64,000 bases of DNA from Actinacidiphila acididurans (GCF_016918855.1 NZ_JADKYB010000026.1:62001-126000); one strand, 5' to 3'; positions 16,610 to 24,590 are shown, counted from the first letter of the stretch. The notes: generated from the letters alone by a model not told the origin. Numbers and translations: made by a program.

Positions 16610-17038
16610 TCACACCACCGGCACCGCCCAGGGCAGGCTGATCCACACCGTCTTGCCGCCCTCCTCGGTCGGGACGACCTCGAGCCGGCCGCCGGACTCG
16701 ACGGTCAGGTGCCGGATGATGACCATGCCGCGGCCGTTGTCCTGCTGGACGGCGGCCGGCAGCGGGCGCGGCCAGCGCGGATGGCTGTCGGTGACACCGA
16801 TGTGCAGTTCCTCCGAGCGCTCCAGCCGTACGTCCACGGTGAAGGTGGGCGACAGGCCGCAGGTGTGCAGCACCGCGTTGGTGGTGAGTTCGGAGACGAT
16901 CAGCCGGACCGAGTCCACCGCTGGGGCGTCGGGCGGCAGTCCCCACTCGGCCAGCAGGGCGCACACGTAACGCCGGGCCGTCGTCACCGAGGCCGGGTCG
17001 CTCGGCAGGGTGACGGATGCTTCCTGAAGATCTGCCAT
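16610..17038 (-). CDS. RsbW-like histidine-kinase-type ATP-binding protein
   Basis: A 142-residue stand-alone HATPase_c protein of the anti-sigma-factor kinase type. The N-box is VSELTTNAVLHT, the G1-like block VTDSHP and the G2 block GRGMVIIRHL. No sensor or phosphoacceptor domain is present. Proteins of this type often sit beside XRE and DUF397 genes in streptomycete whiJ-like loci, as here (divergent from the XRE gene across 247 bases). It may act on a sigma factor or anti-anti-sigma factor elsewhere; the target is unknown. Confidence 0.85.
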   Translation of the reverse strand: MADLQEASVTLPSDPASVTTARRYVCALLAEWGLPPDAPAVDSVRLIVSELTTNAVLHTCGLSPTFTVDVRLERSEELHIGVTDSHPRWPRPLPAAVQQDNGRGMVIIRHLTVESGGRLEVVPTEEGGKTVWISLPWAVPVV

Positions 17039-17285
17039 GGCGACGCTGTTCCCTTTCCCGCCGTGACCGGACTCCGGTGCGGGCGCGCCGCGGGGCGGGT
17101 CCCGATGCGGCTGGTTCGCGCCAGAGTGCCACTCATCGTGCCGCCATTACGGACGATCCAGCGAGCAATGCATATATCTGTCGCTCGAAACGGTGAACTC
17201 TGCTACGTGAGAACGCATTTGGTCGGCACACTGTCGTATCGGCCCTTGTCGGCCGGAACCGCTCACTTCAGGAGGCGCGAGGAAC

Positions 17286-18143
17286 ATGGAACGAGTTCCC
17301 GCCGTACGCCGGCGCAGACTCGGTGAGGAGCTGCGCCGGCTGCGCGATCTGGCCGGGCTCACCAGTGGCGAGGCCGCGGGTCTGGCCGGCTGGCACCAGT
17401 CGAAAGTCAGCCGGATCGAGACCGGCCGCAGCAGCGTACGCGCGGAGGACGTCACGGTGCTGCTGGACGTCTACGCCGTGCGCGACCGCGACCTGCGCGA
17501 CCTGCTGGCCACGTTGGCCGGCAACGGCTACCAGCGCGGCTGGTGGCACGACTTCCGGGACGTGCTGCCGGTGGAGTACCGGGACTTCATCAGCCTGGAG
17601 ACCGGCGCGAGCCGGGCCCGCTCGATGGAGAACTCGGTGGTGCCCGGGCTGCTCCAGACCCCCGCCTATGCCGAGGCGCTCACCAGGGACGTCATGCCGC
17701 AGCTCAGCCGGCGCGAAGTGGACGCGCTGGTACGGGTGCGGATAGCCCGTCAGGCGGTGCTGCACCAGGACCCGCCGCTGGAACTGGAAGCAGTGCTGGA
17801 CGAGGCGGTGCTGCGGCGCAGCGTCGGCGGCCCGGAGGTGATGGCGGGCCAGCTGCGCGCCCTGGAGGAGGCCGCCAAGCTGCCCCAGGTACGGCTTCAG
17901 GTGCTGCCCTTCACCGCCGGCGGACACATGGGAGTTACAGGTTCGTTCGTTGTGTTCTCCTTTCCGAACACCTCCGATCTGGACGTGGTTGTTGTCGACC
18001 ATTTGACGAGTAGTCTTTATGTCGATCGGAAGGAAGACATCGAGGCGTACGGAGCCGCGTTCGCCCGATTGCAGGACCGCGCTCTTCCGTACGAGGAGTC
18101 GGCGGCAATGATCGCCGAGCTCCGGGCCGAGTTGTCGGGTTGA
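17286..18143 (+). CDS. XRE-family regulator with DUF5753 domain (whiJ/Scr1-like)
   Basis: A 285-residue DNA-binding protein. Residues ~8-65 form a helix-turn-helix (LRRLRDLAGLTSGEAAGLAG, then WHQSKVSRIETGRSSV). The remainder is DUF5753, beginning near WWHDFRDVLPVEYRDFISLE and ending in DRKEDIEAY. This architecture is abundant in Streptomyces and is regularly followed by a DUF397 gene, as here. Some such pairs (for example Scr1/Scr2 in S. coelicolor) were proposed to act as atypical toxin-antitoxin pairs and to influence secondary metabolism. The ATG follows GGAGG. Confidence 0.9.
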   Translation: MERVPAVRRRRLGEELRRLRDLAGLTSGEAAGLAGWHQSKVSRIETGRSSVRAEDVTVLLDVYAVRDRDLRDLLATLAGNGYQRGWWHDFRDVLPVEYRDFISLETGASRARSMENSVVPGLLQTPAYAEALTRDVMPQLSRREVDALVRVRIARQAVLHQDPPLELEAVLDEAVLRRSVGGPEVMAGQLRALEEAAKLPQVRLQVLPFTAGGHMGVTGSFVVFSFPNTSDLDVVVVDHLTSSLYVDRKEDIEAYGAAFARLQDRALPYEESAAMIAELRAELSG

Positions 18144-18242
18144 TCCTGGCCGACCGGAATCAGCCGAAAAATCACCGAAAACGCACCGGCGAGTGGCTCG
18201 TTGTACTTCCGCAGGTACCAACTGCCGCACAAAGGAGGCATC

Positions 18243-18476
18243 ATGAGAACGCTGTCCCGGTACGTTTCCTCCAGCACCACCCTTTCCGGCGTGACGTGGC
18301 GGCGCAGCAGCCACAGCACGGCGGCGAACAACTGCGTGGAAACCGCGCTGCTGGCGTCCGGGCAGCTCGCGGTCCGCGACTCCAAGGACGCCGACGGCCC
18401 GGCGCTGCTGTTCACTCCGCACGCCTGGTCGCAGTTCGTCAGGGAGCTGTCGGACGGTGAGCTCGGCCGGGTGTGA
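18243..18476 (+). CDS. DUF397 family protein
   Basis: A 77-residue protein with the DUF397 hallmarks TWRRSSHSTAANNCVE, LAVRDSKD and a C-terminal WSQFVREL. It is the usual partner of the XRE/DUF5753 regulator encoded 99 bases upstream. The ATG is chosen because AAAGGAGG lies four bases before it; a GTG further upstream has no such site. The last codons and stop lie inside a terminator hairpin. Confidence 0.88.
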   Translation: MRTLSRYVSSSTTLSGVTWRRSSHSTAANNCVETALLASGQLAVRDSKDADGPALLFTPHAWSQFVRELSDGELGRV

Positions 18477-18493
18477 GCCCGGCCGAGCTCACC
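18456..18493. terminator. Long perfect terminator hairpin overlapping the DUF397 stop codon
   Basis: GGTGAGCTCGGCCGGG pairs over 16 bp with CCCGGCCGAGCTCACC. The six-base loop TGTGAG contains the DUF397 stop codon, so the 5' arm is coding. It probably serves the convergent bioF gene as well. Confidence 0.75.
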
Positions 18494-18565
18494 GCAACAG
18501 CCCGCCGCTGATTCCGTAGCCGTCCTGCCGTCGTCCGGCCGGCCGGAACCGGGTCCGCCCGCGGG

Positions 18566-19729
18566 TCACTCCGGGGGCGCGGTGCGCACAATGACGTCCA
18601 CCGCTCCCCGGATCTGCTCCTCCGTCAGGTCGGCGCGAGCGGTCAGCCGCAGCCGGGAGATCCCGTCGGGCACGGACGGCGGACGGAAGCAGCCCACCGA
18701 CAGGCCGTCCTCGCGGCAGCGCTGCGCCCACGCCACCGCGGCCTCCGGCGAGGGCGCGCGGACCGACACCACGCACGCGTCCGGCGCGGTCGCGTCCAAC
18801 CCGGCCGCGGTCAGCAGTTCGTGGAAGGTTCGCGCGGCGCCCCGCGCCCGTACCGCCCGCTCCGGCTCCCGGCGCAGCACCCCGAGCGCGGCCAGCGCCG
18901 CGCCGGCCGCGGCCGGCGCGAGCCCGGTGTCGAAGATGAACGTACGGGCGACGTTGACCAGGTGCTCGATGACGACCGCGGGACCGAGCACCACCCCGCC
19001 CTGGGCGCCCAGCGACTTGGACAAGGTGGCCGTGGCCACCACGTCGGGCGCCCCGGCCAGACCCGCCGCGTGGAGGGCGCCGCGGCCGCCGTCGCCGAGC
19101 ACGCCCAGCCCGTGCGCGTCGTCCACCACCAGCCCGGCCCCGAACTCCCGGCACACCGCGGCGAGTGCGGCCAGCGGGGCCGCGTCGCCGTCGACCGAGA
19201 AGACCGATTCGGTGATCGCCAGAGCCGGCCCGTCGTGCCCGGCCAGCGCCTTGCGCAGCGCCTCCGGGTCACCGTGCCGGACCACCTCCCGCTCGGCCCG
19301 GGACAGCCGGCAGCCGTCGATCAGGGAGGCGTGGTTCGCGGCGTCGGAGGCCAGCAGGGTGCCAGGCCCGCCCAGCGAGGTGACCGCGGCGATGTTGGCC
19401 GCGTAGCCGGAGGCGAACACCAGGGCCGCCTCGAAGCCGGTGAACTCGGCGATTTCAGCCTCGAGTTCGGCGTGCAGCGCGGTGCTGCCGGTCACCAGCC
19501 GGGAGCCCGTCGAGCCCCCGCCCCAGTCGAGGCACGCCTGCGCCCCCGCGGCCGTGACGTCCGGGTGCCGGGCCAGGCCCAGGTAGTCGTTGCCGGCCAG
19601 ATCCAGCAGCGGCGAGCCGGCCGGGCGCGGGCGCAGCCGGCGGGTGAGCCCCGCCGCGTCGCGGACGGCGGCCTGTTGCCGCAGCCGGTCGAAGGGGCCG
19701 GGCAGCCCGGCGGTCGGCGTGCGGTTCAC
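18566..19729 (-). CDS. bioF: 8-amino-7-oxononanoate synthase
   Basis: A 387-residue PLP-dependent enzyme that condenses pimeloyl thioester with L-alanine, the first committed biotin step. Visible motifs are GNDYLGLARHP, GSTGSRLVTGS, the cofactor-contacting DDAHGLGVLG (203-212) and the PLP lysine Lys238 in TLSKSLGAQGG. The GTG at 19729 gives the normal family length; the open frame continues upstream only because of strand composition. It is transcribed away from bioB-bioA-bioD across a 159-base promoter region containing several dyads. Confidence 0.93.
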   Translation of the reverse strand: MNRTPTAGLPGPFDRLRQQAAVRDAAGLTRRLRPRPAGSPLLDLAGNDYLGLARHPDVTAAGAQACLDWGGGSTGSRLVTGSTALHAELEAEIAEFTGFEAALVFASGYAANIAAVTSLGGPGTLLASDAANHASLIDGCRLSRAEREVVRHGDPEALRKALAGHDGPALAITESVFSVDGDAAPLAALAAVCREFGAGLVVDDAHGLGVLGDGGRGALHAAGLAGAPDVVATATLSKSLGAQGGVVLGPAVVIEHLVNVARTFIFDTGLAPAAAGAALAALGVLRREPERAVRARGAARTFHELLTAAGLDATAPDACVVSVRAPSPEAAVAWAQRCREDGLSVGCFRPPSVPDGISRLRLTARADLTEEQIRGAVDVIVRTAPPE

Positions 19730-19780
19730 AGGAGTCCCCCGGTTCGTGACGATCGGACGCGAGTCGGCTCCGGCACCGTA

Positions 19781-19843
19781 CCCACAACCCACACCTGTAC
19801 CCGGTGTGGTGATGGCCACAATCCGCGACACCCCCGTTGTGGG
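19781..19843. promoter_or_regulatory. Dyad cluster in the bioF/bioB divergent promoter
   Basis: Three overlapping symmetries are present. CCCACAAC (19781) recurs inverted as GTTGTGGG (19836). CCACACC and GGTGTGG flank seven bases (19789-19809). TGTGG-N6-CCACA covers 19805-19820. The sub-element CCACAATC recurs upstream of bioD. A biotin-responsive repressor site is likely, but the regulator is not identifiable from this window. Confidence 0.5.
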
Positions 19844-19888
19844 GTCGGGCATTGGCCGCGGGCACCCGGGTAGGCAAGGATCGCCCTC

Positions 19889-21154
19889 ATGGATCTGCTG
19901 ACCACTCTCGTGGACAAGGGGCTGCGACGCGAGCTGCCCACCCGGGACGAGGCACTGGCCGTCCTGGCGACCTCCGACGACGAACTGCTCGACGTGGTGG
20001 CCGCGGCCGGCCGGGTGCGCCGTCAGTGGTTCGGGCGCCGGGTCAAGCTGAACTACCTGGTGAACCTCAAATCGGGGCTGTGCCCGGAGGACTGCTCGTA
20101 CTGCTCGCAGCGGCTGGGCTCGACCGCGGACATTCTGAAGTACTCCTGGCTCAAGGCCGACGACGCGGTGGCCGCGGCGAACGCGGGGGTCGCGGGCGGC
20201 GCCAAGCGGGTGTGCCTGGTGGCCAGCGGCCGCGGGCCGACCGACCGGGACGTCGACCGGGTCTCCCGCACGATCGAGGCGATCAAGGCGGACAACGAGG
20301 ACGTCGAGGTGTGCGCGTGCCTCGGGCTGCTCTCCGCCGGCCAGGCCGAGAAGCTGAAGGCCGCGGGCGCCGACGCGTACAACCACAACCTGAACACGTC
20401 CGAGGGAACCTACGGCGTTATCACCACCACCCACACGTACGCCGATCGGGTGGACACGGTGCAGCAGGCGCAGGCGGCCGGGCTGTCCGCCTGCTCCGGG
20501 CTGATCGCGGGCATGGGCGAGAGCGACGCGGACCTGGTGGACGTGGTGTTCGCGCTGCGCGCGCTGGACCCGGACTCGGTGCCGGTCAACTTCCTGATCC
20601 CCTTCGAGGGCACCCCGCTGGCCAAGGAGTGGAACCTCACCCCGCAGCGCTGCCTGCGGATCCTGGCGATGGTCCGGTTCGTCTGCCCGGACGTCGAGGT
20701 CCGGCTGGCCGGCGGGCGCGAGGTGCACCTGCGCTCGATGCAGCCGCTGGCGCTGCACCTGGTCAACTCGATCTTCCTGGGCGACTACCTGACCAGCGAG
20801 GGCCAGGCGGGCAAGGCCGACCTGGACATGATCACCGACGCCGGGTTCGAGGTGGAGGGCGCGGACACCACCACGCTGCCCGCGCACCGGGCCGCCGCGG
20901 ACGCGGGCTGCGGCTCGCACGGCGCGTCCGGCTGCGGCGGGCACGAGGGCGGGGCCTGCGGTACGCACGAGGGCGGGATCTGTGGTCACGCGGAGAGCGC
21001 CGCCGAGCCGGTCGCGGCAGTCGCGGCGGTGGCCGAGCCGGTGGCCGCGGCCGCTGCCCCGGTTGCGGCAGCCACCGGTCCGGCGGGTCCGCGTACCGAT
21101 CTGGTCGCGGTCCGCCGCCGGGGTGCGGGTACGGATCTGCCGCCCAATGCCTGA
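19889..21154 (+). CDS. bioB: Biotin synthase with Cys/His-repeat C-terminal extension
   Basis: A radical-SAM enzyme inserting sulfur into dethiobiotin. The [4Fe-4S] motif is C65-x3-C69-x2-C72 in GLCPEDCSYCSQR; downstream Cys residues in VCLVASG and VCACLGLLS fit the ligands of the second [2Fe-2S] cluster. The core ends near residue 330, but the protein runs to 421. The extra C-terminus contains CGxH units at residues 341, 349 and 357 and a final CGH at 365, followed by an Ala/Val/Pro-rich tail. The ATG follows AAGGA. The stop codon overlaps the bioA start by eight bases. Confidence 0.94.
   Translation: MDLLTTLVDKGLRRELPTRDEALAVLATSDDELLDVVAAAGRVRRQWFGRRVKLNYLVNLKSGLCPEDCSYCSQRLGSTADILKYSWLKADDAVAAANAGVAGGAKRVCLVASGRGPTDRDVDRVSRTIEAIKADNEDVEVCACLGLLSAGQAEKLKAAGADAYNHNLNTSEGTYGVITTTHTYADRVDTVQQAQAAGLSACSGLIAGMGESDADLVDVVFALRALDPDSVPVNFLIPFEGTPLAKEWNLTPQRCLRILAMVRFVCPDVEVRLAGGREVHLRSMQPLALHLVNSIFLGDYLTSEGQAGKADLDMITDAGFEVEGADTTTLPAHRAAADAGCGSHGASGCGGHEGGACGTHEGGICGHAESAAEPVAAVAAVAEPVAAAAAPVAAATGPAGPRTDLVAVRRRGAGTDLPPNA
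20909..20989 (+). repeat. CGxH octapeptide repeat within bioB
   Basis: Cysteines at exact eight-residue spacing head the units CGSHGASG, CGGHEGGA, CGTHEGGI and a partial CGH. The pattern is protein-level; the DNA copies have diverged. Confidence 0.85.
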
Positions 21155-22508
21155 TCCGCTGCGCCCCCGCACGTCCGCTCCCGGCACGTCCGACGCCGCG
21201 CCCGATTCCGGCGGTCTCGCCCCCGACGTGCTGCTGGCCCTGGACCGGCAGCACGTCTGGCACCCGTACGGGCCGATGCCCGGCCGGCAGGAGCCGTTGG
21301 TGGTGGCGTCGGCCGCCGGGGTGCGGCTGCGGCTGGCCGCGCCCGCCGAGGGCCGCACCGAGCTGGTGGACGGCATGTCCTCGTGGTGGTCGGCGATCCA
21401 CGGCTACCGGCACCCGGTGCTGGACGAGGCGGTACGCGGCCAGCTCGGCCGGATGAGCCATGTGATGTTCGGCGGGCTCACCCACGAGCCGGCGGTCCGG
21501 CTGGCCGCCCGGCTGGTGGAGATCACCCCCGAGCCGCTGCGGCATGTCTTCCTCGCCGATTCCGGCTCGGTCTCGGTCGAGGTCGCGGTCAAGATGTGCC
21601 TGCAGTACTGGCGCTCGCGGGGGCGCGGCGACAAGCACCGGCTGCTGACCTGGCGCGGCGGCTATCACGGCGACACCTGGCAGCCGATGTCGGTGTGCGA
21701 CCCCGAGGGCGGCATGCACGAGCTGTGGTCGGGCGTGCTGCCCCGGCAGGTGTTCGCCGACGCCCCGCCTCGAGGCTTCGACGCGCCGGTGGACCCGGCG
21801 TACGAGCGGCACCTGCGGGAGACGATCGCCCGGCACGCGCACGAGGTGGCCGCGGTGGTCGTGGAGCCGGTGGTGCAGGGCGCCGGCGGCATGGCCTTCC
21901 ACTCCCCCGGCTATCTGCGGGTGCTGCGCGAGGCGTGCGACGAGCACGACGTGCTGCTGGTCTTCGACGAGATCGCCACCGGTTTCGGCCGTACCGGGGA
22001 GCTGTTCGCGGCCGGCCACGCCGGGGTCAGCCCCGATGTGATGTGCGTCGGCAAGGCCATGACCGGCGGATACCTGACGATGGCGGCGGCGCTGTGCACC
22101 TCCCGGGTCGCCGAGGGCATCTCCCGCGGCGAGGTGCCGGTGCTGGCGCACGGCCCGACCTTCATGGGCAACCCGCTGGCCGCGGCCGTCGCCGACGCCT
22201 CGATCGGCCTGCTGCTGGACCAGGACTGGGCGCAGGAGGTCAAGCGCATCGAGACCGGTCTGCGCGACGGGCTGGCCGCGGCGGCCGAGGTGCCGGGCGT
22301 GAAGGACGTGCGCGTCCTCGGCGCGATCGGGGTGGTCCAGCTCGACCACGAGGTGGACATGGCGGCGGCCACCCGGGCCGCGGTGCGGGAAGGGGTGTGG
22401 CTGCGGCCCTTCCGGGACCTCGTCTACACCATGCCGCCCTATGTCACCGGGGACGACGACGTGGCGCGGATCTGCGCCGCGGTGGTCGCGGCGGCGGCGC
22501 AGGGGTGA
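21147..22508 (+). CDS. bioA: Adenosylmethionine-8-amino-7-oxononanoate aminotransferase
   Basis: A 453-residue class III aminotransferase that uses S-adenosylmethionine to convert 8-amino-7-oxononanoate to 7,8-diaminopelargonate. Typical blocks are HVWHPYGPM near the start, MSSWWSAIHGYRHPVLD, FDEIATGFGRTG and the PLP lysine in VGKAMTGGYLTMAA. The ATG overlaps the end of bioB, so the two are translationally coupled. The first ~25 residues are Ser/Pro-rich and variable. Confidence 0.94.
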   Translation: MPDPLRPRTSAPGTSDAAPDSGGLAPDVLLALDRQHVWHPYGPMPGRQEPLVVASAAGVRLRLAAPAEGRTELVDGMSSWWSAIHGYRHPVLDEAVRGQLGRMSHVMFGGLTHEPAVRLAARLVEITPEPLRHVFLADSGSVSVEVAVKMCLQYWRSRGRGDKHRLLTWRGGYHGDTWQPMSVCDPEGGMHELWSGVLPRQVFADAPPRGFDAPVDPAYERHLRETIARHAHEVAAVVVEPVVQGAGGMAFHSPGYLRVLREACDEHDVLLVFDEIATGFGRTGELFAAGHAGVSPDVMCVGKAMTGGYLTMAAALCTSRVAEGISRGEVPVLAHGPTFMGNPLAAAVADASIGLLLDQDWAQEVKRIETGLRDGLAAAAEVPGVKDVRVLGAIGVVQLDHEVDMAAATRAAVREGVWLRPFRDLVYTMPPYVTGDDDVARICAAVVAAAAQG

Positions 22509-22551
22509 GTTCCGGGCCGGCCGGACGGGGTCCGGTCGGCGCCGCCCGTGA

Positions 22552-22573
22552 CCACAATCACCCATGTGGGTGA
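22552..22573 (+). promoter_or_regulatory. Palindrome and shared biotin element upstream of bioD
   Basis: TCACCCA and TGGGTGA form a perfect 7-bp dyad around TG (22558-22573). Overlapping it on the left is CCACAATC, identical to eight bases in the bioF/bioB promoter region. It lies about 80 bases before bioD, in an otherwise unexplained 146-base gap after bioA. Confidence 0.5.
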
Positions 22574-22654
22574 CGCTTGGCCGCGTCGTGGGCGGGTAGC
22601 GGCGCGACGCAGAACGTCGCAGTACGAAGACAGGCACGAGGAAGGGAGCGGCGC

Positions 22655-23827
22655 ATGGCCATCGTGGTCGTGACGGGGACGGGCACCGAAGTCGGCAAGA
22701 CGGTCGCCACGGCGGCGGTGGCCGCGGCCTCGCTGGCGCAGGGGCTCAGTGTGGCGGTGCTCAAGCCCGCGCAGACCGGGGTGGCCGAGCACGAGCCCGG
22801 CGACGCCGCCGAGGTGGCCCGGCTCGCCGGTCCAGTGACCGCGGCCGAACTGGCCCGCTACCCGGAGCCGCTGGCGCCCGTGACGGCCGCGCTGCGGTCG
22901 GGCCGCAACCCCGTGGGGCCCGAGGAGATCGCCGAGGCGGCGGCCAAGCTGGCCGCGGTCCACGACGTGGTCCTGGTCGAGGGGGCGGGCGGGCTGCTGG
23001 TCCGCTACGACGAGAAGGGCTCGACCCTGGCGGACACGGCGGCGCTGATGGGCGCGCGGGTGCTGCTGGTCGCCCCCGCGGGGCTGGGCACCCTCAACGC
23101 CACCGCGCTGACCGCGGAGGCGCTGGCCGCACGGAAGGTCATCTGCCTGGGCGTGATCATCGGTTCCTGGGCGCCCGACCCGGGCCTGGCCGAGCGCTGC
23201 AACATCGCCGACCTGCCGGTCGCGGCCAACGCCCCGCTGCTCGGCGCCCTGCCCGAGCGGGCCGCCGCCCTCTCCCCCGCGGCCTTCCGCGCCGCCGCCG
23301 CCGACTGGCTGGCCCCCGAACTCGGCGGCCGCTGGGACGCCCAGGCCTTCGCCGCGCACTACGCGCCGGCGCCGTACGCACCGGCTCCGGAAGCGGCGCC
23401 CACACCGGACCCGTCGCCCGCACCCGAAGTGTCCGCGGCACCGTACGACCCCACGCCGCAGCAGCCGCCCGCGGGGACGGCGCCGTACGGATCGGAACCG
23501 CAGCAGCAGCCGGGCGGAGCGACGGAGCGGTACGGCTCGGTCCCGCCGCAACCCGGTGAGTCGATCCCCCCGCACGCATCGCACCCGCAGCAACCCGGCG
23601 GGTCGACCGCGGCCTACGGATCGGACTCACAGCAGCAACCGGGCGGGGAGGCTTCGCCGTACCCATCGGATTCCCGGCAACCCGGCGGGCAGGCCACGCC
23701 GTACGCATCGGCGGACCAGCCGGCCCCTGGGCTGCCCGCGCAGGGTGAGCCGGGTGGCACGGACGCCCCGGCGGGAGGGGTCCCGGCCCAGGCGCCGCCG
23801 ATGCCCGGGGACAGGTTCAGCCGCTAG
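22655..23827 (+). CDS. bioD: Dethiobiotin synthetase with 154-residue Pro/Gln-rich C-terminal tail
   Basis: Residues 1-236 are a complete ATP-dependent dethiobiotin synthetase: P-loop GTGTEVGKT (8-16), LKPAQTG and the VEGAGGLLVRYD block. Family members normally end here. The remaining 154 residues are Pro, Gln, Gly, Ser and Tyr-rich and contain repeated units of the form QQPGG followed by a short spacer and YGS or YPS. The open frame and codon bias continue through the tail, so it is translated rather than a frameshift artefact. The ATG follows GGGAG. Confidence 0.9.
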   Translation: MAIVVVTGTGTEVGKTVATAAVAAASLAQGLSVAVLKPAQTGVAEHEPGDAAEVARLAGPVTAAELARYPEPLAPVTAALRSGRNPVGPEEIAEAAAKLAAVHDVVLVEGAGGLLVRYDEKGSTLADTAALMGARVLLVAPAGLGTLNATALTAEALAARKVICLGVIIGSWAPDPGLAERCNIADLPVAANAPLLGALPERAAALSPAAFRAAAADWLAPELGGRWDAQAFAAHYAPAPYAPAPEAAPTPDPSPAPEVSAAPYDPTPQQPPAGTAPYGSEPQQQPGGATERYGSVPPQPGESIPPHASHPQQPGGSTAAYGSDSQQQPGGEASPYPSDSRQPGGQATPYASADQPAPGLPAQGEPGGTDAPAGGVPAQAPPMPGDRFSR

Positions 23828-23874
23828 CTGTATTGATCACGAGCGTTGGGGACGTCAGGGCCGGCGTGGGCCGC

Positions 23875-24252
23875 TCAGCCGGGCACCGTCCAGGTACGGA
23901 GCTCCTCCGCGATGCGGTCCACCCCGGCGGAGCCGTCCTTGACCAGGCGGGCCAGGTCGCGGACCTGTTCGGGCGTGGTGGTCACCCGCAGGCCGCCGGC
24001 CACCAGGTAGGCGTAGGCGACGGCGGTGGCGAACAGGGCGTTGGAGCGCTCCAGGGCCGGGACGTGCAGGAGGAGCTGGAGCAGGGCGGCGGCGCGGGCG
24101 TGCTCGTCGGGGTAGACAGGGCGGCCGAAGATCTCGGCCTGGTGTCTGCTGACCGCGGCGACGAGGGCGCCCCAGTCGGTGACCTGCGGGTCGCCAGGGG
24201 TGTTGCGCTCGGCGACCATGAGCAGCCACGCGAGGTCGATCCGCAGCGTCAA
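23875..24252 (-). CDS. Fic/Doc-like toxin of a toxin-antitoxin pair, degenerate active motif
   Basis: A 125-residue protein resembling Doc-type toxins of streptomycetes (LRIDLAWLLMVAER, then WGALVAAVSRHQAEIFGRPVYPD and the HVPALERSNALFATAVAYAYL helix). In active Doc the motif is HxFxDANKRT; here the His remains but the Asp, Lys and Arg positions are changed. The start is a TTG that overlaps the antitoxin stop codon (TTGA), which gives translational coupling; longer frames upstream run through the antitoxin gene. Whether it is toxic is unclear. Confidence 0.7.
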   Translation of the reverse strand: MTLRIDLAWLLMVAERNTPGDPQVTDWGALVAAVSRHQAEIFGRPVYPDEHARAAALLQLLLHVPALERSNALFATAVAYAYLVAGGLRVTTTPEQVRDLARLVKDGSAGVDRIAEELRTWTVPG

Positions 24253-24491
24253 CGGGTGCCTTCGCCGGGGTCGCCGTCCGCCCGGGCGCCGAACTCCTCG
24301 GCGAAGACCTGCTCGTACCGGCGCATGAAGTCCGCCGCGGCCTGGACGAAGGCCCGCCCGTTCTCCCCCTCGTCCTGCTGGACGAGTTCCTCGATGTAAC
24401 GGTTCACACTGATGCCGCGCTGCGAGGCGCGGGCCCGCGCCGTCTCGGCCGTGGCTTCGTCCACCCGTACGTTCAACTGGGTTTTCGCCAT
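24249..24491 (-). CDS. Ribbon-helix-helix antitoxin
   Basis: An 80-residue protein with an N-terminal ribbon-helix-helix fold signature (KTQLNVRVDEATAETARARASQRGISVNRYIEELV) and an acidic C-terminal half that could wrap a toxin. It precedes and overlaps the Fic/Doc-like gene, as expected for an autoregulated type II antitoxin. Confidence 0.8.
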   Translation of the reverse strand: MAKTQLNVRVDEATAETARARASQRGISVNRYIEELVQQDEGENGRAFVQAAADFMRRYEQVFAEEFGARADGDPGEGTR

Positions 24492-24590
24492 GCGACCACG
24501 CTAGCGCCGAGGCGCTAGTAGCGGCAAGAGCGTCGTCCCGCATCGCGGAATACCGGCGGGCCCGCCGGGCACCGGTGGTGGGATGGTCCG

